Positions 8,560-18,560 of a stretch of 64,000 nucleotides of DNA are shown piece after piece. This DNA is from Xanthomonas vasicola (lineage in GTDB: Bacteria; Pseudomonadota; Gammaproteobacteria; Xanthomonadales; Xanthomonadaceae): contig NZ_JSBW02000048.1 of the NCBI RefSeq assembly GCF_000772705.2, forward strand, positions 62,001 to 126,000, in the 5' to 3' direction. Within the stretch, counting starts at the first letter, position 1, and each line of letters opens with the position of its first letter. The notes under the pieces were generated by a model, which saw nothing but the letters and a program-made list of their open reading frames with translations, did no database searches and was not told the DNA's origin. Both the position numbers and the translations under genes were made by a program.

Positions 8560-9276
8560 TCAGCGCGTCACGCCGATAAACCGCAGACCCACGCCAGGCT
8601 CGGTGACGATGTAGTGCGGGGCGGCGGCGTCGTCCTGCAATTTCTGGCGCAGTTTGCCGACCAGGATGCGCAGGTAGTGGGTGTCGTCTTCGTGGGTGGG
8701 GCCCCACACTTCGCGCAGCAACTGCGGTTGGGTGACCACGCGGCCGGCGTGCTTGAGCAGCAGTGCGAGCAGTGCGTATTCCTTGCGGCTCAGCGGCACG
8801 GCTTCGCCGTTGAGTGTGACTTCGCGCAGGCCCAGGTGGATATGCAGGCGGCCGTCGTCGAACACGCTTTCTTCCACCGTGCTGCCGGCACCGGCCTGAC
8901 GCAACAACGAGCGGATGCGCGCCATCAATTCCTGCACGCCGAAGGGTTTGGTGACGTAATCGTTGGCACCGGCATCGAGCGCGGCAACCTTTTCGGTTTC
9001 GCCGGCGCGCACGGTGAGCATGATCACCGGCACGCTGGACCACTGGCGGATCTCGCGCAGTACCTCATGGCCATCGCGGTCGGGCAGGCCGATGTCCAGC
9101 ACAACCAGTTCGGCGCCCTGCCCGGCCAGCAAGGCCAGGCCTTCTTCGGCGGTGCCGGCCTGCAGCACCCGGTAGCCCTGCGCACGCAGGCTGATATCGA
9201 GAAAACGGCGAATCTGCGGCTCGTCGTCGACGATCAGCACACGGGCTGGCGGGATGGCAGTGAGGTCAGTCGGCAT
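8560..9276 (-). CDS. kdpE: Response regulator KdpE
   Basis: KdpE is the OmpR-type regulator that switches on the K+ uptake operon kdpFABC. The 238-residue product has a receiver domain (ARVLIVDDEP; phosphoacceptor Asp61 in VVLDIGLPDRDG; Lys in YVTKPFG) and a winged-helix output domain ending VTEPGVGLRFIG. The start at 9276 gives MPTDLTAIPP and overlaps the kdpD stop by 11 bp, so it is co-translated with its kinase. Direct repeats upstream of kdpF are a possible binding site. Convergent with the FAD oxidase gene. Confidence 0.95.
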   Translation of the reverse strand: MPTDLTAIPPARVLIVDDEPQIRRFLDISLRAQGYRVLQAGTAEEGLALLAGQGAELVVLDIGLPDRDGHEVLREIRQWSSVPVIMLTVRAGETEKVAALDAGANDYVTKPFGVQELMARIRSLLRQAGAGSTVEESVFDDGRLHIHLGLREVTLNGEAVPLSRKEYALLALLLKHAGRVVTQPQLLREVWGPTHEDDTHYLRILVGKLRQKLQDDAAAPHYIVTEPGVGLRFIGVTR

Positions 9277-11926
9277 CAGGGCGAGGTGGCGCGGCGGGAA
9301 CGAGCAACGGCAGCGTAATGCGAATTGTGGTGCCGTGACCATGCGCGCCTGCCAATGCCTCCACGCTGCCGCCGTGCGCGCCGATCATGCCCTGGCAGAT
9401 GGCAAGGCCCAAGCCGGTGCCGTTGCGCCCACGGTCGCCGCGCTCCACGCTGTAGAACATGTCGAAGATGCGCGCGCGTTCGTCTTCGGGAATGCCCGGG
9501 CCCTGGTCGCCGATGTCGATCTGCAATGCGCCAACGCGCAGCTGCGCCTGCACGGTCACCGGCGCATCGGCTGGCGAAAATTTCGCCGCATTTTCCAGCA
9601 CGTTGAAAATGGCCTGTTCGACCAGCGCTGGGTGCACCCAGATCGCCGGCAGATCGGCGGCCAGTTCCAGCTGCAGGCGCACGTCGGGCTGGTAGCGCTG
9701 CAGGCGGCGGGTGGCCGAGCCGATCAATTCGTCCACGCCGATCCAGTCGCGGTTCAAGGTCAGCCCGGTGTGGCCGAGCCGGGTCATGTCGAGCAGATTC
9801 TGGATGTAGCGATCCAGCCGCTCGCCTTCGAGCTGGATGGTGTCGAGCAGGCTGTGGCGGTCGTGCGCGTCCATCGCATCGCCGTAGCTGGCCAGGCTGC
9901 TGGCCGAGCCGATCATCGAGGCTAGCGGCGAGCGCAGGTCGTGCGAGACCGACGACAACAATGCCGAGCGCAGGCGCTCGGTTTCGCCACTCACGCGTGC
10001 ACCTTCCAGATCGGCGACCAGGCGCGTGCGCAGCGCCGCCTGGCCGATGTCTTCCACCATCGCGTCGGCCAGGCGGCGTTGTTCCAGACCGGGCCGCTGC
10101 ACGCCCTGACGAAAGCGCAGCGCGGCGACGCCAAGGGTGCCGCGCTCATGGCGCACCGGCAAGCACCACCACTGCGCCCCGGCCAGGGTATCGGTGAAGC
10201 GGCCGGCCGGCTGGCCATGCCGCTGGGTCCAATCGGCGGCGCTACGATCGAGCGCACCGAAGCTGGTGGGTGCGTCGCTTTCGCGCTGCTCCAGGCGTAG
10301 CCAGACATCGGCATCCAGCGCGGTGGTCAGCGCGCGACGGCCGGCTTCCAGCACCTGGCCCAGATCGGCAGCGGTGCTGAGCTGGCGGGCCAGCGCCTGC
10401 AAGGCATTGGCGTGCGCATTGGCCGCGCGCAAGGCCAACACCTGGCTGCGCAAACGCGAGGCCAGGCGGCCCGCAACCAACGCGGCGATCAGGAACATGC
10501 ACACCGTCACCACGCCCTGGCGCGCGCTGATCTGCAAGGTGAAGCGCGGTTCGATAAAGAAGAAGTTGTAGGCGACAAAACTCAGCAGCGCGGCGACCAC
10601 CGCCGCGGCCATGCGCGTGCGCGAGGCCACCAGCACGACTGCGACGATGAACACCATCGACAAGTCGTCGATGTCGGTCCAGCGTTGCAGCAACCATGCC
10701 ACGCCCACCGCACCGGCCGCTGCAATCGCAGCGAATACCAGGTCGTAGCGCTGCAGCCATTGGCGCGGATGACGCCAGCGCTGACGCGCACGTGCACGCG
10801 CATCGGCGGAGCTGACGATGACCAGTTCGTAATGCGCGCCACGTTGCAGCAGCTGCTGGGTCAACGTGCGATTGAACATGCGTGCCAGCGGGCGTTCGCG
10901 GGTGCGCCCCAGCACCAGGGTGGAGATGCCGTTCTGCGAGGCGAAATCCAACAAGGCCTCGGCGACATTGGTCCCGTGCAATAATGCGGTATCGCCACCG
11001 AGGCGACGCGTCAACGCGAACGCGCGGTCGATTTCCAGCTGCCAGGCCGCATCGGTGACAGTGCGCGTCTGCACGGTGACTACCGTCCACGGTGCATCGC
11101 GCCGCTCCGACAAACGCCGCGCCACGCGTACCAGATAATCCGAGCTGCCACGGCCATCGATGGCCACCACCACGCGGCGTCGCAATGCAGCGGTGCCAGG
11201 CAAACCGCGCGCAGCCTGGGTGTCGCGCAGATCGCTGTCGACGCGGTCGGCTGCGGTCTGCATCGCCAACTCGCGCAATGCGGTGAGGTTGGAGGGCGAG
11301 AAAAACGCCTGCAAGGCCTGCGTGGCCTGCTCGGGCAGATACACCTTGCCCTGCTGCAGGCGCTCGATCAGTTCGCGTGGCGGCAGATCCACCAGCACGA
11401 TATCGCGCAAGCGGTCGAATACGGCATCGGGCACGGTTTCGGACACGCGCACGCCGGTGATGCGCAGCACGATGTCGTTGAGGCTTTCCAGGTGCTGAAT
11501 GTTGACCGTGGTGTAGACGTCGATGCCGGAATCGAGCAACTCCACGATGTCTTGCCAGCGCCGCTCATGGCGGCTGCCGGGCACGTTGCGGTGCGCCAGT
11601 TCGTCGATCAGGGCCAGCCGCGGTTTGCGTGCCAGCAGTGCATCCAGATCGAGTTCTTCCAGCATGCGGCCCTGGTAACTCACGCGAGCGCGCGGCAGCA
11701 GCGGCAAACCCTCCAGCAACGCAGCGGTTTCGCTGCGCCCGTGCGTTTCGACCACGCCGGCCACCACATCCATGCCCTGCCGCAGGCGCTCGCGCGCCCG
11801 CGACAACATGGCGTAGGTCTTGCCCACCCCCGGCGCAGCACCCAGGAACACCGTCAACCGCCCACCGTGTTCGCGCTGTAATTCGCCGATCAATGCATCG
11901 GCTTGCTGGGTGCGGGCGTCATTCAT
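9266..11926 (-). CDS. kdpD: Osmosensitive K+ channel histidine kinase KdpD
   Basis: The 886-residue protein has the full KdpD architecture: N-terminal KdpD domain with Walker A GAAPGVGKT (residues 29-37), a USP-like domain (about 250-370), four membrane segments (about 400-495), a GAF-like region, the DHp helix with SHDLRSP (His near 660), and an HATPase domain with N, G1 (DQGPGIP) and G2 (NGTGLGLAI) boxes. It senses K+ limitation and phosphorylates KdpE. It follows kdpC after 50 bp that carry one arm of a GGGAATC-type repeat pair. Confidence 0.96.
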   Translation of the reverse strand: MNDARTQQADALIGELQREHGGRLTVFLGAAPGVGKTYAMLSRARERLRQGMDVVAGVVETHGRSETAALLEGLPLLPRARVSYQGRMLEELDLDALLARKPRLALIDELAHRNVPGSRHERRWQDIVELLDSGIDVYTTVNIQHLESLNDIVLRITGVRVSETVPDAVFDRLRDIVLVDLPPRELIERLQQGKVYLPEQATQALQAFFSPSNLTALRELAMQTAADRVDSDLRDTQAARGLPGTAALRRRVVVAIDGRGSSDYLVRVARRLSERRDAPWTVVTVQTRTVTDAAWQLEIDRAFALTRRLGGDTALLHGTNVAEALLDFASQNGISTLVLGRTRERPLARMFNRTLTQQLLQRGAHYELVIVSSADARARARQRWRHPRQWLQRYDLVFAAIAAAGAVGVAWLLQRWTDIDDLSMVFIVAVVLVASRTRMAAAVVAALLSFVAYNFFFIEPRFTLQISARQGVVTVCMFLIAALVAGRLASRLRSQVLALRAANAHANALQALARQLSTAADLGQVLEAGRRALTTALDADVWLRLEQRESDAPTSFGALDRSAADWTQRHGQPAGRFTDTLAGAQWWCLPVRHERGTLGVAALRFRQGVQRPGLEQRRLADAMVEDIGQAALRTRLVADLEGARVSGETERLRSALLSSVSHDLRSPLASMIGSASSLASYGDAMDAHDRHSLLDTIQLEGERLDRYIQNLLDMTRLGHTGLTLNRDWIGVDELIGSATRRLQRYQPDVRLQLELAADLPAIWVHPALVEQAIFNVLENAAKFSPADAPVTVQAQLRVGALQIDIGDQGPGIPEDERARIFDMFYSVERGDRGRNGTGLGLAICQGMIGAHGGSVEALAGAHGHGTTIRITLPLLVPAAPPRPDAD

Positions 11927-11927
11927 T

Positions 11928-12032
11928 CGGGGAATCTGGAATCGGGAATCGCAGAGCGTACAGCTGCGTGATGATCCTAGTGCGCTTGCTTCACACCATT
12001 TTCCATTCCCGACTCCCCATTCCCAGCCTTAT
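11928..12032. repeat. Inverted pair of GGGAATC-type repeats between kdpC and kdpD
   Basis: A G-rich arm (GGGAATCTGGAATCGGGAATCG, in part at 11932-11953) and a C-rich arm (CCATTCCCGACTCCCCATTCCC, in part at 12001-12026) lie about 50 bp apart in opposite orientation. The C-rich arm falls inside the kdpC reading frame. Similar arms recur at 22784, 24049/24231, 30604/30672 and 56714. Confidence 0.7.
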
Positions 12033-12612
12033 CCAGCGCCAGATTCAGCGCGAGCACGTTGACCCGCGGCTGCCCAAGCAGTCCGAACTGTGGCGCTTCG
12101 GTCGCAGCCTGCACCAGTGCAGCGACGCGTTGCTCGGGCAAGCCGCGTGCGGTGGCCACGCGGCGGATCTGCACCTGGGCGCCGGCGGGGCTCAGATGCG
12201 GGTCCAGGCCACTGCCGGATTGGGTCAGCAGCTCGCCCGGTACTGCCTCCGGGGCGATGCCGTCGCGTTTGGCCACTTGGGCACGCGTGGTAGCGATACG
12301 GGCCAGCAGATCAGGATTGGAGCGCGCCTGGTTGCTGCCCGACGCGGCGGTAAGGTCGTACTTGGCGGCCGACGGACGCGGCTGGAAATAGCGCGCATCG
12401 GTAAACGGCTGGGCAACCAATGCCGAGCCGACAACGCGCGCATCGACACGCACCAATGAACCGGTGGCCTGCTCGGAGAACAGCGCACCGGTGATGTCGG
12501 TGGCGACCAGCGAGTAGGCCAGGCCCAGCCCGAACAGGGTGAATACCGCGAGCATCAGCGAACCGCGCAGGGCGCCGTCGTCGCGTAACGGCAAGGAAGA
12601 AGACATGGACAT
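11977..12612 (-). CDS. kdpC: K+-transporting ATPase subunit KdpC
   Basis: KdpC is the single-span subunit that helps bind ATP in the KdpFABC pump. The product (211 residues from the ATG at 12612; a second ATG two codons later at 12606 is better spaced from GGGA) has one N-terminal membrane helix (GSLMLAVFTLFGLGLAYSLV), the DARYFQPRPSA motif and the conserved end of the family, PRVNVLALNLALD. Beyond that it carries about 16 extra residues, AGNGESGMENGVKQAH, encoded by an intergenic-type repeat, so the original stop seems to have been displaced by repeat insertion. The function of the core is probably unaffected. Confidence 0.93.
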   Translation of the reverse strand: MSMSSSLPLRDDGALRGSLMLAVFTLFGLGLAYSLVATDITGALFSEQATGSLVRVDARVVGSALVAQPFTDARYFQPRPSAAKYDLTAASGSNQARSNPDLLARIATTRAQVAKRDGIAPEAVPGELLTQSGSGLDPHLSPAGAQVQIRRVATARGLPEQRVAALVQAATEAPQFGLLGQPRVNVLALNLALDKAGNGESGMENGVKQAH

Positions 12613-12646
12613 GTTCCCAGAAGAAGAAAGGTGCATCACACGTGGC

Positions 12647-14695
12647 TCAGCCACCGAAGACAGCAACCAGCACCAGATCGATCACTTTGATCGCAACGAA
12701 TGGCAGCAACACGCCACCCACGCCGTAGATCAGCATGTTCCGACGCAACAACGCGGTGGCGCTGGAAGGACGAAAACGCACGCCGCGCAACGCCAGCGGA
12801 ATCAATGCCGGAATGATCAACGCATTGAAGATCAACGCCGCCAGCACCGCGTGGCGCGGGCTGGAGAGCTGCATCACGTTGAGCGCGGCCATCGACGGGA
12901 TGGCGGCAGCAAACAGTGCCGGCAGGATCGCAAAGTATTTGGAAACGTCGTTGGCCAGCGAGAACGTGGTCAACGCACCGCGCGTGATCAATTGCTGTTT
13001 GCCCACTTCCACCACTGCCAGCAGCTTGGCCGGATCCGAATCCAGATCCACCATATTGCCGGCTTCCTTGGCGGCTTGCGTGCCGGAGTTCATCGCCAGG
13101 CCAACGTCGGCCTGCGCGAGCGCCGGGGCGTCGTTGGTGCCGTCGCCGACCATTGCGACCAGCCGCCCACCGGTCTGCTCGGCACGGATGCGGGCCAGCT
13201 TGTCTTCCGGACGTGCCTGGGCGATGTAGTCGTCCACGCCGGCCTCGGCAGCGATGGCGGCAGCGGTAAGCGGGTTGTCGCCAGTGATCATCACCGTCTT
13301 GATGCCCATCGCACGCAACTGCGCGAACTTTTCCTTGATGCCCTGCTTGACCACGTCGCTCAACTCGACCACACCCAGCACATGGCGGCCTTCGGCCACT
13401 ACCAACGGCGTGGCACCGCCACGCGCGACTTCTTCGATACGGCCCTGCAATTCCGGCGATACCGTGGCGCCCATGCCCTGCACATACGCCACGATCGAAT
13501 CGCCGGCGCCCTTGCGGATGCTGCGCCCGCCAAAATCGACACCGGACATGCGCGTCTGTGCGGTGAACGCGATGAACTGGGCACCCTCCGCTTCCACTGC
13601 CACGGCACCTTGCTGACGCGCCAGCTTGACGATGGATTTGCCTTCCGGCGTGGGGTCGGCCAGCGAGGCGAGCATGGCCGCATCACGCAGTTGTGCGCGG
13701 TCGACGCCGGCCAGCGGATGGAACGCGGTGGCCTGGCGGTCGCCGTAGGTAATGGTGCCGGTCTTGTCGAGCAGCAGCACATCCACGTCACCGGCCACTT
13801 CCACTGCCTTGCCGGATTTGGCCAACACATTGGCCGACAACGCGCGGTTCATGCCGGCAATGCCGATCGCCGGCAACAGCCCGCCGATGGTGGTCGGGAT
13901 CAGACACACCAGCAGCGCGATCAGCAGCAGCGGGTCCAGCGTCACGCCGACAAAGCCCGCAATGGCCGGCAACGATGCCACCACGATCAGGAACGTCAGC
14001 GTCATCGCGGCAAGCAGTAACGTCAGCGCAATTTCATTCGGCGTCTTCTGCCGATTGGCACCTTCCACCAACGCGATCATGCGATCGAGAAAGCTATGCC
14101 CCGGCTCGGCAGTGACCTTGAACACGATCTCGTCGGAGAGCACGCGCGTGCCACCGATGACGCCGCTGCGATCGGTGCCGGCTTCGCGCAACACCGGTGC
14201 CGATTCGCCGGTCACCGCTGCTTCGTTGATGGTGGCAACGCCACGCACAATTTCGCCATCGGCTGGTACGAATTCGCCTTCGGACACCATCACGTAATCG
14301 CCCGGGCGCAACTCTGCTGCCGGCACGCGGGTTTCGCGGCCACCGAGTGCGGTTTCCACCCGGCGTGCCACCAGGTCCTTGCGTGCACGCCGCAGCGAGG
14401 CCGCCTGGCCGCGGCCACGCGCTTCGGCAATGGCTTCGGCAAAATTGCCGAACAACACGGTGACGAACAGAATCGCCGTCACCGCCCAGCCGAAACCGGC
14501 ATGCGAATGCCCGCTGGCGGTGATCACCGCCGCCAGCACCGTGCCGCCCATCACCACTGCCATCACCGGGCTGCGCAGTAGATGCCGCGGCGCCAACTTG
14601 CCGAAGGCGGCGCGCATCGCCGCAATCAGCACGGCGGCATCGAACAACGCTGCGTCACCGCGCTCGCGTTTTTCAGTCGTATCGATCGTAGACAT
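12647..14695 (-). CDS. kdpB: K+-transporting P-type ATPase subunit KdpB
   Basis: The 682-residue catalytic subunit hydrolyses ATP to drive K+ uptake through KdpA. All P-type ATPase marks are present: TGES in AVTGESAPV (near residue 162), the phosphorylation site DKTGT (Asp near 310), and the hinge motif [21 protein letters not shown] near 520. Seven or so membrane segments are seen, with the [15 protein letters not shown] stretch before the phosphorylation site. It lies 11 bp after kdpA and 34 bp before kdpC. Confidence 0.97.
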   Translation of the reverse strand: MSTIDTTEKRERGDAALFDAAVLIAAMRAAFGKLAPRHLLRSPVMAVVMGGTVLAAVITASGHSHAGFGWAVTAILFVTVLFGNFAEAIAEARGRGQAASLRRARKDLVARRVETALGGRETRVPAAELRPGDYVMVSEGEFVPADGEIVRGVATINEAAVTGESAPVLREAGTDRSGVIGGTRVLSDEIVFKVTAEPGHSFLDRMIALVEGANRQKTPNEIALTLLLAAMTLTFLIVVASLPAIAGFVGVTLDPLLLIALLVCLIPTTIGGLLPAIGIAGMNRALSANVLAKSGKAVEVAGDVDVLLLDKTGTITYGDRQATAFHPLAGVDRAQLRDAAMLASLADPTPEGKSIVKLARQQGAVAVEAEGAQFIAFTAQTRMSGVDFGGRSIRKGAGDSIVAYVQGMGATVSPELQGRIEEVARGGATPLVVAEGRHVLGVVELSDVVKQGIKEKFAQLRAMGIKTVMITGDNPLTAAAIAAEAGVDDYIAQARPEDKLARIRAEQTGGRLVAMVGDGTNDAPALAQADVGLAMNSGTQAAKEAGNMVDLDSDPAKLLAVVEVGKQQLITRGALTTFSLANDVSKYFAILPALFAAAIPSMAALNVMQLSSPRHAVLAALIFNALIIPALIPLALRGVRFRPSSATALLRRNMLIYGVGGVLLPFVAIKVIDLVLVAVFGG

Positions 14696-14706
14696 TGCTC
14701 AAACTC

Positions 14707-16500
14707 TCAGGACGCCGCCAGGGCGAGGTGTTCAGCGATGGGACCCAGCACCAGTGCCGGCATGAACTGCAGCACGGTCAGCACCAGCACGATCGCCATC
14801 AGGGTCAGCGCAAAGGTGGGCGTTTCAACTTGCAGGCTGCCGGCCGACTCCGGCGCGCGGCGCTTTACTGCCATGCGCGCAGCTACCATCAGCGGCAAGA
14901 TCAGCGCCGGGTAGCGACCCAGGGCAAGCACCACCGAGCAGCTCAGATTCCACCAGTACGTGGCATCACCCAGACCTTCGAAACCCGAACCGTTATTGGC
15001 AAATGCGGAGGTGTACTCGTAGAACACCTGACTGATGCCGTGGAAGCCGGGATTGGAATTGGCAGTAAACGCCGGCACTGCCAGTGCCACTGCGGTAAAG
15101 CCCAGCACCACCAGCGGCTGCAGCAGGATCAACAGCGCCAGCAATTGCACTTCGCGCGATTCGATCTTACGGCCGAACAACTCCGGCGTACGTCCGGTCA
15201 TCAAGCCGGCCAGAAACACGCTGAGCAACAGATACACCACGAACTGCTGCAAGCCGCAGCCGATGCCGCCCCAGATGGCGTTGATCAGCATGTCGACCAG
15301 CGTGACCAGGCCGCTCAATGGCGCCAACGAATCGTGCATCGCGTTGACCGAGCCATTGGAGGTCTGCGTGGTCAACGCCGCCCACAACGCAGAGGCATCC
15401 GCACCGATGCGCACTTCCTTGCCTTCCATCAGCGCCGGCGAGGTCGCACTGGCCGAATGCGCTTCGGACCACAGCAAAAACGCGGTGGACGCGGCCGACA
15501 TCGTCAACATGGTGCCGAACACCAACGCAGCGAGTCGTTTGCGCCCGGTCAGATAGCCGACCATGAACACCACGCTGATCGGCAGCAAAACGATGGCCAA
15601 GGTTTCCAGAAAATTGCTCAGCGGCGTGGGGTTTTCCAGCGCCACCGAGCTATTGGGGCCATACCAGCCACCGCCGTTGGTGCCGAGCTGTTTCACCGCC
15701 ACCATCGCCGCAACCGGGCCCACTGGAATGGTCTGCTTGGCCATGCCGGCGCTGCTATCCAACGGTGTAGCGGTCGCTGCGCCCTGGAATGTCGACGGCA
15801 CACCCTGCCAGCCGAGCAGAACGGTCCACAGCAGGCACAGCGGCAACAGCACGCGCACGCTGGAGCGGATCACGTCGGCCCAGTAATTGCCGACGTCGGC
15901 TTCAGGCAGCGCTTCCAAGCCGGACCCCGTGTGTTGGCGTCCCTGACGCGGCGATTCTGGCTCCGAAATCTCCGCCACGGCCGTCGTGTCCGATACCGGT
16001 GCAGCACCCGACGCCTGTTTGGCAGCGCGCCCACCGAACAACGCACGCAGCGTCGCCACCGCCAACGCCAAGCCCATCATCGGCGTCACCACCTGCAGGC
16101 CGACGATGCCGGTCATCTGCGACAGATACGACAACTGCGCCTGGCCGGAGTAATGCTGCTGATTGGTGTTGGTGACGAACGACACCATGGTGTGCAGCGC
16201 AGTATCCCAACGCATGTTCGGGATGGCGTCCGGGTTGAACGGCAGCCACGCCTGGGTCATGAACACCGCCCAGGTCAGCAAGCCAAGCACTAGGTTGCTG
16301 AGCAGAAATGCCACGCTGTAGCCGCGCCACGACATGCCCTGCTGCGGGCGCGTGCCGAGCAATGCGTACAACGGCCGTTCGATCCAGCCGAACAGCGCGT
16401 CGCCGCGCATCGGTGCGCCGCGCATCACGGCGGCCATGTAACGGCCCAGGGGCCACGCCAGCACGATGGCCAGCGCGTAGACAAGAAAAGTTTCAGTCAT
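14707..16500 (-). CDS. kdpA: K+-transporting ATPase potassium-binding subunit KdpA
   Basis: KdpA is the channel-like subunit, related to Trk/Ktr K+ transporters, that binds and passes K+. The 597-residue product has about ten membrane helices and the degenerate selectivity-filter loops expected of the family: VSFVTNTNQQHYSGQ, GTNGGGWYGPNSS, FANNGSGFEGLG. It is followed by kdpB after 11 bp and preceded by kdpF. The length is slightly above that of E. coli KdpA (557), owing to a linker near residues 160-190 rich in Ala, Ser and Glu. Confidence 0.97.
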   Translation of the reverse strand: MTETFLVYALAIVLAWPLGRYMAAVMRGAPMRGDALFGWIERPLYALLGTRPQQGMSWRGYSVAFLLSNLVLGLLTWAVFMTQAWLPFNPDAIPNMRWDTALHTMVSFVTNTNQQHYSGQAQLSYLSQMTGIVGLQVVTPMMGLALAVATLRALFGGRAAKQASGAAPVSDTTAVAEISEPESPRQGRQHTGSGLEALPEADVGNYWADVIRSSVRVLLPLCLLWTVLLGWQGVPSTFQGAATATPLDSSAGMAKQTIPVGPVAAMVAVKQLGTNGGGWYGPNSSVALENPTPLSNFLETLAIVLLPISVVFMVGYLTGRKRLAALVFGTMLTMSAASTAFLLWSEAHSASATSPALMEGKEVRIGADASALWAALTTQTSNGSVNAMHDSLAPLSGLVTLVDMLINAIWGGIGCGLQQFVVYLLLSVFLAGLMTGRTPELFGRKIESREVQLLALLILLQPLVVLGFTAVALAVPAFTANSNPGFHGISQVFYEYTSAFANNGSGFEGLGDATYWWNLSCSVVLALGRYPALILPLMVAARMAVKRRAPESAGSLQVETPTFALTLMAIVLVLTVLQFMPALVLGPIAEHLALAAS

Positions 16501-16515
16501 TGGAGCGCACTCGGA

Positions 16516-16608
16516 TCAGAAGTCTTCGGGCCGCAGCACCACGTACAGCAGGTACGCAGCGGCAACGAGTACGGCCACGCCGCACAACAGGGACAACCAG
16601 GCAGGCAT
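16516..16608 (-). CDS. kdpF: Small K+-ATPase subunit KdpF
   Basis: This 30-residue peptide, MPAWLSLLCGVAVLVAAAYL then LYVVLRPEDF, is a single membrane helix ending in the RPEDF tail typical of KdpF. KdpF sits at the KdpA/KdpB interface and stabilises the complex. It lies 15 bp upstream of kdpA. The longer frame extending to 17127 crosses a repeat element and is not real. Confidence 0.9.
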   Translation of the reverse strand: MPAWLSLLCGVAVLVAAAYLLYVVLRPEDF

Positions 16609-17198
16609 GTCAGTTACTCCCCGAGACGTGCGCACGTGGCGCGATGGATGCGATGTGTCGCAGCGTCGGCAGCGCGTGCGTGCCAACATGACAAAGCGCT
16701 GCCGCACTCTGCGCGCAGCGCCGATGAAGCAGGCAAGTGAAGGGATGCATCGGGATCGTCCACGGCGGAACCGCTCCGCCAACGTGCGCAGTCTCTGCCT
16801 GGGCTGCGTAAAGTCGCTATGGATCTGCCGCCGGCGCTGCGTAAAGTCCGCATAAAATGCGAGGGCAGCCTGAGCCTCAACCAGGTAGCCCGCCAGGCGC
16901 TCCAGCGGTCGGCTTCCCTCACTGCGGTGACCTGGCTGCACGCAGAGGGCAGCTATGCTGTGAGCCCCATCTGCTCTCGGGTCGCGCCGGACAGGGTGGC
17001 GCCAGGCAGTGCGCGCCCGCTTGTGTGACTTAGAGCGGCTAACAAAACGTAGCGAGCAGTCGTCAGGTGGGTGCGGGCGGCGCACAGGAACCGGAGTGTA
17101 CGAGTGGTACATGCCGATTCCGAGCACCGGCCGCGCCCGCCTGGCGGCTGCGCAGTAGTTTTGTTAGCTGCTCTAAACCACACTCAATCAAACAGTGC
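16609..17198. promoter_or_regulatory. kdpF upstream region with a 13-bp direct repeat
   Basis: No gene is seen in this 590-bp gap. GCTGCGTAAAGTC occurs twice, at 16803-16815 and 16836-16848, 33 bp apart (about three helical turns); on the coding (minus) strand this reads GACTTTACGCAGC, a T-rich then GC-rich sequence loosely like the known E. coli KdpE site. A full 147-bp palindromic element fills 17030-17176. KdpE binding is inference. Confidence 0.4.
17030..17176. mobile_element. 147-bp inverted-repeat element, full copy (A)
   Basis: The ends are TTAGAGCGGCTAACAAAAC (17030-17048) and GTTTTGTTAGCTGCTCTAA (17158-17176), perfect inverted repeats apart from one base. The middle holds the palindrome TGTAC-GAGTG-GTACA. 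There is no coding capacity, so it is MITE-like or REP-like. Related copies lie at 39108, 51071, 55028, 56563 and 56993. Confidence 0.75.
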
Positions 17199-18560
17199 TC
17201 ACATGTCCATATACCTGCGCGACACAGTCGCAAGCATCATGCTGGCCGTGGCGATCGCGTCATCGCATCTGGCGATGAGTTCGGCGGCCTGGTTCGGGAT
17301 CGCAGCAGCCTGCGCACGGACGGAGGCAATGACTGGTATCTGCTCGCTCGGGAAGAGGCTACCCGCCGCTGCAAGCACATCCAGGCTGCACAGATAACGC
17401 ACCGCGGCAGGCTGCTGCGGCAACGCCCCAGCCAACCTCCTCAACACCGCAGCGCTACTCTCGGTGCTGTCCAATGCGTGCACGGCCCGCGTCAATTCCC
17501 TGAAGGCAGCCTGGCGCACTCCCGGATTGGGCAGTGTGTTCAACAAGGCCACCAAGTGGGTCAAGGCTTCGGCTCCATCGCCGGAACGCGCGAGGTGCTC
17601 GGCAAGCTGCGCATACGCCTGCTGGAATCGATGGATCGGCTCCAATCCGACAAGATGCAGGCGTAGGGTCACCTCCGCCAGCAGGCGGGGGCCGGTCTGA
17701 AGCGCGGCAGCCTCGGTTATCGCTAGGTTGACTGCCTCCTCGGGCAGCTGCCTGATCGCCGATGCCAGCAAATTAAACGGAAGTGCTCCGCCGATGCCTC
17801 CGGCAGCGCCACCCTGAGCCGGAGCCACAGCGCCTTGCGCTCCTGGCGCAGCATCACCTTGCACGCCCCCTGCATCAGCCTCTGCTACTGCCACCATATG
17901 GCCACCGTGCGCTGCTCCGGCAGCAGCCTGCAGCGCTTGCCTCCGCGTGGCAATCAAACTGGGCAAGATTGCATGGAAGGCGAGCGCGCGCAGGTCCTCG
18001 GGCAAGCATCCCAGGTCATCGGTCAAGCGCGCCATCACGCGAAATGCCATATTCCCTGAATAGCGGGTTGCACGATTCAACACAGCGGTAAACGCCTCAA
18101 ATCGCTGCGCCCGCGGCAATGATGGAATCCGCGCCGCAAGCCTTCCGTACCTGCGCAATATCTGCTCGCTGCGATCTTGATCGGCCGGGTACGGGAAATG
18201 CGTCACCGCGTGTAAGGCCGCGCGCAGACGCTCGCCGCTACCGATCTCACCGAAATCGGTGAGAAGGTCATAGCACGGGTTACGGTCCATAAACGCCTGC
18301 ATTTCCTCACGGGCAACCGGCGCCATCTCCCGCGAAGTTGAGCCGAGCCGCGCCATGCTTCTTGGGTCCAATCGACGCACGATTTCTCGCCGAAGATCGC
18401 GCGGGATTGGGGAAAGTCTGTCGAAGCGCTCGTCCTGCTCGATTTGTGCCCGCAGCGGATCGGGCAGTGGTCGGCTGGCCTGCGGCTGGGACGTCGACGC
18501 CTCTTCGGTCTGGCTGGTCGACGCCGCAGCATGCGGCAGACCGGTTCGGTTGATCGGCAT
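17199..18560 (-). CDS. Putative type III effector, XopI-like F-box protein (copy 1)
   Basis: The 453-residue protein has an F-box-like motif at residues 49-85 (LSPIPRDLRREIVRRLDPRS and on through ARLGSTSREM), a eukaryotic module that docks on SKP1 of SCF ubiquitin ligases. Its N-terminus (residues 1-35) is Ser/Thr/Gln/Pro-rich and lacks a cleavable signal, as in type III effectors; the rest is helical with a Gly/Ala-rich linker near 215-255. The pattern and the neighbourhood of kdp match the Xanthomonas effector XopI. GGAG lies seven bases before the ATG, and a PIP-like promoter lies upstream. A paralogue follows at 19258. Secretion and F-box activity are inferred. Confidence 0.7.
   Translation of the reverse strand: MPINRTGLPHAAASTSQTEEASTSQPQASRPLPDPLRAQIEQDERFDRLSPIPRDLRREIVRRLDPRSMARLGSTSREMAPVAREEMQAFMDRNPCYDLLTDFGEIGSGERLRAALHAVTHFPYPADQDRSEQILRRYGRLAARIPSLPRAQRFEAFTAVLNRATRYSGNMAFRVMARLTDDLGCLPEDLRALAFHAILPSLIATRRQALQAAAGAAHGGHMVAVAEADAGGVQGDAAPGAQGAVAPAQGGAAGGIGGALPFNLLASAIRQLPEEAVNLAITEAAALQTGPRLLAEVTLRLHLVGLEPIHRFQQAYAQLAEHLARSGDGAEALTHLVALLNTLPNPGVRQAAFRELTRAVHALDSTESSAAVLRRLAGALPQQPAAVRYLCSLDVLAAAGSLFPSEQIPVIASVRAQAAAIPNQAAELIARCDDAIATASMMLATVSRRYMDM

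Noticed and set aside
16516..17127. Minus-strand 203-residue frame ending in KdpF
   Set aside because: Only the last 30 residues match KdpF; the upstream part crosses a palindromic element.
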